From NCBI RefSeq assembly GCF_013282805.1, contig NZ_CP054038.1, forward strand, positions 3,348,001 through 3,412,000: a stretch of DNA of 64,000 nucleotides. Direction: 5' to 3'. Every line of letters starts with the position of its first letter. The first letter of the stretch is position 1. This DNA is from Microbacterium hominis (GTDB taxonomy: Bacteria > Actinomycetota > Actinomycetes > Actinomycetales > Microbacteriaceae). Below, in pieces: positions 57,775 to 64,000 of the stretch. Made by a program: the position numbers and the translations under genes. Below the pieces are notes generated by a model. The model did no database searches. It was not told where the DNA came from and was given only the letters and a program-made list of their open reading frames with translations.

Positions 57775-59835
57775 TTGCTGTACGGCGCCGACTACAACCC
57801 CGACCAGTGGCCGGAGGAGGTGTGGGACGAGGATGTTCGTCTCATGCAGGAGGCGGGCGTCAACATCGTGAGCCTCGGGATCTTCGCGTGGTCGCGCATC
57901 CAGCCGGCCGAGCACGTGTGGGACTTCGCATGGCTCGACGCCGTCATCGAGAAGCTGCACGCGGGCGGCATCCAGGTGAACCTCGCGACCGCGACCGCGT
58001 CGCCCCCGCCGTGGGTGAGCGCGAACTACCCCGAGACGCTCCCGGCGGACGAGAGCGGCGCCTCGTACTGGCCGGGCAGCCGACAGCACTTCGCCCCGTC
58101 GTCTCCGACGTATCGCCGGCTCGCCGGGGAACTGGTGCGCCGCCTCGCCGAGCGCTACGTGCACCACCCGGCCGTGGTCATGTGGCACGTGGGCAATGAG
58201 TTCGGCTGCCACCTGTGGATGGACTTCTCCGACTCCGCCCGCGATGCCTACCGGATCTGGCTCGCGGACCGCTACGAGCACATCGACGCGCTCAACGCGG
58301 CGTGGGGCACGAGCTTCTGGTCGCAGCGGTACGGCTCGTTCGAGGAGATCTTCCCGCCGCGCCTCGCGCCCTACAGCCACAACCCGTCGTCGATGCTCGA
58401 CTGGCGCCGGTTCACGAGCGACATGCTGCTGGAGTGCTACCTCGCCGAGCGCGCGATCCTGCTCGAGGCCGGCGCGACCCAGCCGATCACCACGAACTTC
58501 ATGGGCCCGTTCAAGCCCGCCGACTATGCGAAGTGGGCGCCGTTCATGGACGTGATCGCCGACGACTGCTACCCCGACCCCACGAGCCCCACCCGCGTGC
58601 GCGACGCCGCGTTCCAGCGCGATCTCGTGCGCTCGCTCAAGCCGGGTGTGCCCTGGCTGCTGTGGGAGCAGGCGACGGATGCCGTCAACTGGCGCCCCTC
58701 GAACCCCGGCAAGCGCCCCGGTGCCCTGATGGCAGAGACGGCGCAGTCGATCGGCCGCGGCGCCGACGGGATCATGTTCTTCCAGTGGCGCCAGTCCCGT
58801 GCAGGCAGCGAGAAATTCCACTCCGCGATGCTCCCCCACGCCGGCACCGACACGTCCACGTGGCGCGCGGTCACCGAGCTCGGTGCGCGCCTGAAGGCGC
58901 TCGGCGACCTGCCCGCCCCCGGACGCGACGCGCGTGTGGCGCTCGTGTTCGACTGGGAGGCGTGGTGGGCGGTCGAGGAGCGCGACCACCCGGTGCAGAT
59001 CGACTACCTCGCCGTGATGCTCGAGTGGTACGGGGCGCTCCATGCCCGCGGCATCCAGGTCGACATCGTCGCGCCCGAGCGCGTCGACGACGGCTACGAC
59101 CTGGCCCTGGCCCCCGTGCTCTATCTGCTGCGCGACGAGGGCGCCGCGGCGCTCATCCGCTTCGTCGAAGGCGGCGGCACCCTGCTCGCCGGGCCGTTCA
59201 CCGATCTCGTCGACGGTCACGACCAGTTCCGCGCCGGCGGCTTCGTCACCCAGCTGCGCGCCCTGCTCGGCATCCGCTACGAGGACTTCGGCGCCCTGGG
59301 CGGCACCTCCGCGGGCGGCATGGGCGTGGGCGCGATGAGCCTGAAGGCCGTGCTCGCGCAGGTCGACACCGCGCGCTTCGCCGTCGGCGGTGTGGATGCC
59401 GCCGGCAGCCTGCTCGCGGAGGTGGTGCACCCCGCCGGTGCGCAGGTCGAGTCGCGCTTCGAAACCGGTCCTTCGGCCGGCAGCCCCGCCCTCACCCGCC
59501 ACCGCCACGGCGCGGGCGAGGCGTGGTACATCGCCACGGTCCCCGATGCCGCAGGCGCCGACGCCGTCGTGGGGGCTCTCGTGGCCGCGGCCGACGTGCA
59601 CCCCATCGTCGAGGGGCTCCCCACCGGCGTCGAGGTCGCCCGGCGCGGCGACCTCGTCACGCTGATCAACCACGGCGATGACACCGTCTCGATCCCGGTC
59701 TCGGGGACGGATGCCGAGACGGGCGCCGCCCTCGAGCACCTCACACTGGCGAGCCAGGAGGTGGCGTTCGTGCGGGTGCCCGTGGCCGCCGATCGGCTCG
59801 ACGCGAACGCCGCGGCATCCATCTCCGTGTCCTGA
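57775..59835 (+). CDS. GH42 beta-galactosidase (second, no cysteine cluster; TTG start)
   Basis: A 686-residue GH42 enzyme. The TTG at 57775 follows AGGAGA by 6 nt and begins LLYGADYNPDQWPEE, the usual GH42 N-terminus; no ATG or GTG fits. The acid/base is Glu142 (WHVGNEFGCHLWMD) and the nucleophile Glu298 (LLWEQATDAVNW). Unlike the GH42 at 28614-30668, it lacks the Cys cluster after the acid/base. It lies behind the importer and DUF624-like genes and should cleave galactan side-chain oligomers or, as for some GH42 members, alpha-L-arabinopyranosides. Confidence 0.92.
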   Translation: MLYGADYNPDQWPEEVWDEDVRLMQEAGVNIVSLGIFAWSRIQPAEHVWDFAWLDAVIEKLHAGGIQVNLATATASPPPWVSANYPETLPADESGASYWPGSRQHFAPSSPTYRRLAGELVRRLAERYVHHPAVVMWHVGNEFGCHLWMDFSDSARDAYRIWLADRYEHIDALNAAWGTSFWSQRYGSFEEIFPPRLAPYSHNPSSMLDWRRFTSDMLLECYLAERAILLEAGATQPITTNFMGPFKPADYAKWAPFMDVIADDCYPDPTSPTRVRDAAFQRDLVRSLKPGVPWLLWEQATDAVNWRPSNPGKRPGALMAETAQSIGRGADGIMFFQWRQSRAGSEKFHSAMLPHAGTDTSTWRAVTELGARLKALGDLPAPGRDARVALVFDWEAWWAVEERDHPVQIDYLAVMLEWYGALHARGIQVDIVAPERVDDGYDLALAPVLYLLRDEGAAALIRFVEGGGTLLAGPFTDLVDGHDQFRAGGFVTQLRALLGIRYEDFGALGGTSAGGMGVGAMSLKAVLAQVDTARFAVGGVDAAGSLLAEVVHPAGAQVESRFETGPSAGSPALTRHRHGAGEAWYIATVPDAAGADAVVGALVAAADVHPIVEGLPTGVEVARRGDLVTLINHGDDTVSIPVSGTDAETGAALEHLTLASQEVAFVRVPVAADRLDANAAASISVS

Positions 59836-59867
59836 CTCCCCCGCCGACCGCACCGCCTCGAAAGGCC

Positions 59868-61391
59868 ATGATGACCGACGCGACCGCACGCTTGGACCCC
59901 TACAACGAGATCTCCGATATCGACCGACGCGTCTTCGGCGGCTTCGTCGAGCACCTCGGCCGGCACATCTACGACGGGATCTTCGAGCCCGGTCACCCCG
60001 CCGCCGATGAGTCCGGCTTCCGCACGGATGTGATCGACCTCGTCAAGGAGCTCGGCGTCTCGACGATCCGCTACCCCGGCGGCAACTTCGTGTCGGGCTA
60101 CCGCTGGGAGGACGGCATCGGCCCGGTCGAGGACCGACCCCGCCGACTCGACCTCGCGTGGCACTCGACCGAGACCAACGAGGTCGGCCTGCACGAATTC
60201 TCCGACTGGCTCGAGCGCGTCGGCTCCGAGCTCATGCTCGCCGTCAACCTCGGCACGCGGGGCACGCAGGAGGCCCTCGACGTGCTGGAGTACTCCAACT
60301 CTTCAGCGCACACCGCCTGGACCGACCGGCGCGCCGCCAACGGGCATCCCGAGCCGTTCGCCGTGACGATGTGGTGCCTCGGCAACGAGATGGACGGCCC
60401 GTGGCAGATCGGCCACAAGAACGCCGACGACTACGGCAAGCTCGCCTCGCAGACCGCGAAGGCGATGCGCATGCTCGACCCGGGCGTCGAGCTCGTGGTC
60501 TGCGGCTCGTCGGGTCGCGGGATGCCGACGTTCGGCTCGTGGGAGCGCACGGTTCTCGAGCACACCTTCGACGACGTCGACTTCATCTCGTGCCACTCCT
60601 ACTACCAGGAGATGGGCGGCAACGCCCAGGAATTCCTCGCGTCGGGCGTCGACATGGCGAAGTTCATCGAGTCGGTGGTAGCGATCGCCGACACGGTGGC
60701 GGCCACCAAGAAGAGCGAGAAGCGCATCATGATCTCGTTCGACGAGTGGAACATCTGGTACCTCCACAACGAGGAGGGCGGGCAGAACGACAAGCCCGAG
60801 GAGCAGGGCTGGCCGGTCGCACCCCGCCTGCTCGAAGACCAGTACCACGCGCTCGACGCGGTCGTCTTCGGCGACCTCATGATCACGCTGCTGCAGCACG
60901 CCGACCGTGTGCGCTCGGCCTCGCTCGCTCAGCTCGTGAACGTCATCGCCCCGATCATGACCGAGCCCGGCGGACCCGCCTGGAAGCAGACGACCTTCTT
61001 CCCGTTCTCGCTGACGTCCCGGCTGGCGAACGGCCGCGCGGTGCGTGTTCCGGTCGATGCCGGCACGTTCGAGTCCGACAAGCTCGGGTCGGTCGACAAG
61101 GTCAATGCCGTCGCGACGATCGATGAAGAAGGCGTCTCGCTGTTCGTCGTGAACCGTTCGGTGACAGAGTCCGCCGACCTGCGCGTCGACCTGTCGCCGC
61201 TCGTCGCAGCGCTCGGCCGCTCAGTCGCGGTGGTCGAGTCGCACCTCCTCCACGAGGACGACATGTACGCCGCGAACACGCTCGAATCCCCCGAGCGCGT
61301 GGGTGTTCGGGATGCCTCGGCCTCGGTCGACTCCGACACCCTCACGGTGTCGCTCCCCGCCGTCAGCTGGGCGGCGATCCGCCTGGCGTGA
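59868..61391 (+). CDS. abfA: GH51 alpha-L-arabinofuranosidase
   Basis: A 507-residue intracellular retaining arabinofuranosidase of standard length. Markers are FGGFVEHLGRHIYDGIFEPGHPAAD, STIRYPGGNFVSGYRWEDGIGP, the acid/base Glu174 (WCLGNEMDGPWQ), HSYYQEMG, and the nucleophile Glu293 (SFDEWNIWY). It removes arabinose from arabinan oligomers. Two ATGs are adjacent (59868 and 59871), with AAAGG upstream, and the second gives better spacing. It belongs to the same operon as the GH42, GH27 and GH127 genes. Confidence 0.96.
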   Translation: MMTDATARLDPYNEISDIDRRVFGGFVEHLGRHIYDGIFEPGHPAADESGFRTDVIDLVKELGVSTIRYPGGNFVSGYRWEDGIGPVEDRPRRLDLAWHSTETNEVGLHEFSDWLERVGSELMLAVNLGTRGTQEALDVLEYSNSSAHTAWTDRRAANGHPEPFAVTMWCLGNEMDGPWQIGHKNADDYGKLASQTAKAMRMLDPGVELVVCGSSGRGMPTFGSWERTVLEHTFDDVDFISCHSYYQEMGGNAQEFLASGVDMAKFIESVVAIADTVAATKKSEKRIMISFDEWNIWYLHNEEGGQNDKPEEQGWPVAPRLLEDQYHALDAVVFGDLMITLLQHADRVRSASLAQLVNVIAPIMTEPGGPAWKQTTFFPFSLTSRLANGRAVRVPVDAGTFESDKLGSVDKVNAVATIDEEGVSLFVVNRSVTESADLRVDLSPLVAALGRSVAVVESHLLHEDDMYAANTLESPERVGVRDASASVDSDTLTVSLPAVSWAAIRLA

Positions 61392-61401
61392 CCCCGACCG
61401 C

Positions 61402-61529
61402 CGCGGGTCCGGGCTCCGGGGGGATGCCCCGGGCCCGCGGCATCCCGAATCTGTGCCGGGCGGAGGCTTTGTGACCGGCGGAGGCCGTTTCGCCCCCGAT
61501 GCGGCCTCCACCCCTCGCAAAGCCTCCGC
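61402..61529. other. Two intra-operon hairpins between GH51 and GH27
   Basis: The 159-nt gap forms a GC stem around 61402-61440 (GCCGCGGG...CCCGCGGC). A nested stem follows with perfect 12-bp outer arms GCGGAGGCTTTG (61460-61471) and CAAAGCCTCCGC (61518-61529) and inner arms GGAGGCCG (61480-61487) and CGGCCTCC (61502-61509). They may attenuate or stabilise parts of the operon mRNA. Confidence 0.5.
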
Positions 61530-61550
61530 TCGTTCCGCGACGAAAGGACG

Positions 61551-62852
61551 ATGATGACCCTTCGCACAGCCTCGACCCCGCCGCTGGGGTGGAACAGCTG
61601 GGACTCGTACGGCACGACGATCACCGAGGACGAGGTGCTCGCGAACGCCCGGTTCCTGGCCGAGCACCTGCTGCCGCACGGGTGGGACACCGTCGTGATC
61701 GACGCCGACTGGTCCGATCCGACCCCGCGCACCCATGGCTACACAGAGGATGCGCAGCTGAACCTCGACGCCCACGGCCGGCTGATCCCCGATCCGGTGC
61801 GGTTCCCGTCGTCGGCCGGCGGCGCCGGGTTCGGCCCGCTCGCGGCTCGGCTGCACGAGATGGGCCTGAAGCTCGGCATCCACATCATGCGAGGCATCCC
61901 GAAGCGCGCGGTCGCGCTCGACCTTCCCGTCGCGGGCACCGACCTGACCGCCGCGCAGATCGCCGATCTGACGAACCTCTGCGAGTGGAACCCCCACTAC
62001 TCCGGCCTCGCGCCCGAGCACGCGGGTGACTACTACCGCTCGCTCATCGCGCTGTACGACCAGTGGGGCATCGACTTCATCAAGGCCGATGACCTGCTGT
62101 GGCCGTATCAGGCCGCCGACATCGAAGCGCTGTCGGCCGCGATCGAGGCGTCTCCGCGCGAGATCTCGCTGTCGCTGTCTCCCGGCCGGCACCTGTCGGC
62201 CGCGCACCTCGACCACCTCCGCGCCCACTCCACGATGTGGCGCGTGTGCGACGACGTGTGGGACCGCTGGATCGACGTCGAAGAGAACTTCTCGCGCCTC
62301 GCCCGGTGGGCTCCGTTCGCGGGCGAAGGCGGATGGCCGGACGCCGACATGCTCCCGCTCGGGCGCATCGGCCTGCGCGCCGAGCGCGGCGATCCTCGCC
62401 ACGACCTCCTCACCCCCGGCGAGCGGCGGTCGATGGTGACGCTGTGGTGCATCGCCCGGTCGCCGCTCATGGTCGGCGGCGACCTGCCGACCTCCGACCC
62501 CGCGACGATCGCGCTGCTGCAGAACGACGACGTGCTGGCGCTCCTGCGGTCGGCGAACAGCCGCGAACTCCTCCGCGAACGCGACCTCGTCGTGTGGGCT
62601 GCCGAGGGTGCGGACGGCGAGCGCTGGGTCGCCGTGTTCAACCTCTCCGACGAGCACCGCGTCGAGCCGTTCGACACCCGCTCGCTGGGGCTCGGTCCGG
62701 CGCCGGCGCGGATCGTCGAGGTGTGGACCGGGTCGGATGCCTCGGTCGAGGCGGTCCACGAGCAGTCGAATGCCGCCCGCAGCGTCGCTCCGGGTTCGTC
62801 GGTCGTGCGGGCCGACCTCGCTCCGCACGGGTGCGTGCTGTGGCGGGCCTGA
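61551..62852 (+). CDS. GH27-family glycoside hydrolase (alpha-galactosidase or beta-L-arabinopyranosidase)
   Basis: A 433-residue cytosolic GH27-type enzyme: PLGWNSWDSYGTTITEDEV at the N-terminus, VVIDADWSDP, GIHIMRGIPKRA, the probable nucleophile Asp180 in FIKADDLLWP, and WPDADMLPLGR. A C-terminal beta-domain follows. GH27 retains alpha-galactosidases and beta-L-arabinopyranosidases, and the sequence does not decide between them. Two ATGs are adjacent (61551 and 61554). AAAGGA fits the second better. It follows GH51 across a hairpin-rich gap and overlaps the GH127 gene by 13 nt. Confidence 0.88.
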   Translation: MMTLRTASTPPLGWNSWDSYGTTITEDEVLANARFLAEHLLPHGWDTVVIDADWSDPTPRTHGYTEDAQLNLDAHGRLIPDPVRFPSSAGGAGFGPLAARLHEMGLKLGIHIMRGIPKRAVALDLPVAGTDLTAAQIADLTNLCEWNPHYSGLAPEHAGDYYRSLIALYDQWGIDFIKADDLLWPYQAADIEALSAAIEASPREISLSLSPGRHLSAAHLDHLRAHSTMWRVCDDVWDRWIDVEENFSRLARWAPFAGEGGWPDADMLPLGRIGLRAERGDPRHDLLTPGERRSMVTLWCIARSPLMVGGDLPTSDPATIALLQNDDVLALLRSANSRELLRERDLVVWAAEGADGERWVAVFNLSDEHRVEPFDTRSLGLGPAPARIVEVWTGSDASVEAVHEQSNAARSVAPGSSVVRADLAPHGCVLWRA

Positions 62853-64000
62853 GCACCTTCGTCCCACTGGGTGACGTCCGCCTTCTCGAGGGGCCGGATG
62901 CCTCGGCCCAGCGCACCGTGTCGGCCACGCTTCAGCGGCTCGACCCCGAGCGGCTGCTGGCTCCGTTCCGACGCGAGGCCGGGCTGACGCCGCACGCCGA
63001 GCCGTACCCGGGGTGGGAGTCGGACGGGCTGGACGGACACACCGCCGGCCATGTGCTCACCGCCGCGAGTCAGCTCGCCGCCCAGGGCGACGCGGCCGCC
63101 CGTGCGCTGGCGGCGCACATCGTCGCGGGCATGCGGGCCTGCCAGGTCGCGATCGGCACCGGGTACGTCGGCGGAGTTCCGGACGGTGCCGCGCTGTGGG
63201 ACGAGCTCGCCGCCGGCCGCGTCGAGGCGGGCGCGTTCCATCTCAACGGACGCTGGGTTCCGCTCTACAACCTGCACAAGACGCTCGCCGGGCTCCTCGA
63301 CGCGGCGCAGCTCGCCGCGATCCCCGATGCCGAGACCGCGGTGGCCGCGTTCGGCGACTGGTGGCTGGCTGCCTGCGCCCGGCTCGATGACCCGACGCTC
63401 CAGACGATCCTGCGCACCGAGTTCGGAGGCATCCCGGACGCCCTCGCACGGCTCGCGCTGCACCGCCGCGACCGCGCGCTGCTCGACCTGGCTCGCCGGT
63501 TCGTGCCCGATGCCCTCGTCGAACCCCTCGCCGCCGGACGCGACGAGCTCGACGGCCTGCACGCGAACACGCAGATCCCGGTGGTGGTGGGCTTCGCGGC
63601 GATCGAGCGCGCTGCGGCGGTCCTCGCCCCCGACCTCGCAGCCGACATCGCCGCCCGCGAAGGGGCGGCCGCGCGCACCTTCTTCGCCGCCGTCGCCCAC
63701 CGCCGCAGCTCGGCGATCGGCGGTGACAGCGTGCGCGAGCACTTCCCGGCCGACGCGCTCGCGATGTTCACTGCGCGCGAAGGTCCCGAGACCTGCAACA
63801 CGCACAACATGGTGCGCCTCGCCGGCGAGCTCCACCTGCTGACCGGCGACGACCGGTACCTGCTGTGGGCCGAGAACGCCCGGATCAACCATCTGCGCTC
63901 GGCGCAGCATCCCGAGCATGGCGGGCTCGTGTACTTCACGAGCCAGCGCCCGGCGCACTACCGCGTGTACTCGCCCGAGGCCGAGGGCTTCTGGTGCTGC
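62840..64000 (+). CDS. GH127 beta-L-arabinofuranosidase-like enzyme, 3' end beyond window
   Basis: The first 387 codons lie in the window, in frame to its last base. Starting at GTG 62840, inside the end of the GH27 gene, it reads VAGLSTFVPLGDVRLLEGPD, with RLLAPFRREAGL, YPGWESDGLDGHTAGHVLTAASQLA and WVPLYNLHKTLAGL, typical GH127 text. EGPETCN contains the zinc-ligand pair Glu317 and Cys319, and the window ends on WCC, matching the Cys pair that includes the catalytic nucleophile in GH127 (HypBA1). It would remove beta-L-arabinofuranose. No reading problem is seen in the available part. Confidence 0.9.
   Translation, partial: MAGLSTFVPLGDVRLLEGPDASAQRTVSATLQRLDPERLLAPFRREAGLTPHAEPYPGWESDGLDGHTAGHVLTAASQLAAQGDAAARALAAHIVAGMRACQVAIGTGYVGGVPDGAALWDELAAGRVEAGAFHLNGRWVPLYNLHKTLAGLLDAAQLAAIPDAETAVAAFGDWWLAACARLDDPTLQTILRTEFGGIPDALARLALHRRDRALLDLARRFVPDALVEPLAAGRDELDGLHANTQIPVVVGFAAIERAAAVLAPDLAADIAAREGAAARTFFAAVAHRRSSAIGGDSVREHFPADALAMFTAREGPETCNTHNMVRLAGELHLLTGDDRYLLWAENARINHLRSAQHPEHGGLVYFTSQRPAHYRVYSPEAEGFWCC

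Noticed and set aside
57595..59889. Long minus-strand frame opposite the second GH42
   Set aside because: Antisense shadow of a gene with intact GH42 catalytic motifs.

Overview
The window looks like a chromosomal segment of a high-GC actinobacterium of the Microbacteriaceae, most likely Microbacterium-like. Pointers are the very high GC content, frequent GTG starts, a SigK/RskA-type sigma/anti-sigma pair, class F sortase, deazaflavin/flavin-type oxidoreductase relatives, and saturation with the heptamer GGATGCC/GGCATCC. No phage, insertion sequence, tRNA, rRNA or CRISPR array was recognised. The genus is inferred from composition and gene content only.

Layout. (1) 1-2770: housekeeping genes (HAD phosphatase, serS, a diacylglycerol-kinase-like lipid kinase). 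(2) 2856-9470: an alpha-glucoside locus with a GH13 alpha-glucosidase, a lipoprotein binding protein, two permeases and a LacI-type repressor. (3) 9695-17240: photolyase, luciferase-like monooxygenase, FDOR protein, pheA, a small Ig-like protein, pgm and a PmoA-like (DUF6807) protein, with long repeat-rich gaps. (4) 17731-21340: an ECF sigma/anti-sigma operon with a sortase and a DUF4397 surface protein, divergent from a secreted fasciclin protein. The divergent promoters share a GCATCC-N16-CGGAA element like that of mycobacterial SigK. (5) 21436-33027: PhyH-type dioxygenase, AraC regulator, a galactoside operon (GH42, two permeases, binding protein, GH36) with a divergent LacI gene and twin operators, and a quinone-oxidoreductase-like protein.

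(6) 33145-64000 is a rhamnogalacturonan-I (pectin) utilisation region. A secreted 2112-residue protein fuses a CE12 acetylesterase to a PL11 rhamnogalacturonan lyase. Around it lie a LacI repressor preceded by a possible 16-codon leader peptide, a second intracellular CE12 esterase, an ABC exporter, a Gfo/Idh/MocA oxidoreductase and a GH43-like protein. A six-gene operon (DUF624, LplA/B/C-type importer, DUF1961, PL26-like exolyase) mirrors the Bacillus yes/lpl/yetA genes. A divergent operon (binding protein, two permeases, DUF624-like, GH42, GH51, GH27, GH127) should process arabinan and galactan side chains. Two operator motifs, GAAACGTTTY and AAGCSCTTTCC, recur at these promoters and tie them into a probable regulon. 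The likely order of events is extracellular deacetylation and cleavage, import, then cytoplasmic trimming. None of the four sugar importers has its own ATPase.

Most distinctive is the non-coding structure: a six-copy family of 84-bp hairpins (34-bp arm, 16-bp loop, 34-bp arm) in three pairs, a three-copy family of about 54-bp inverted repeats, a 103-bp tandem repeat, and many start codons placed exactly where leaderless transcripts would begin.
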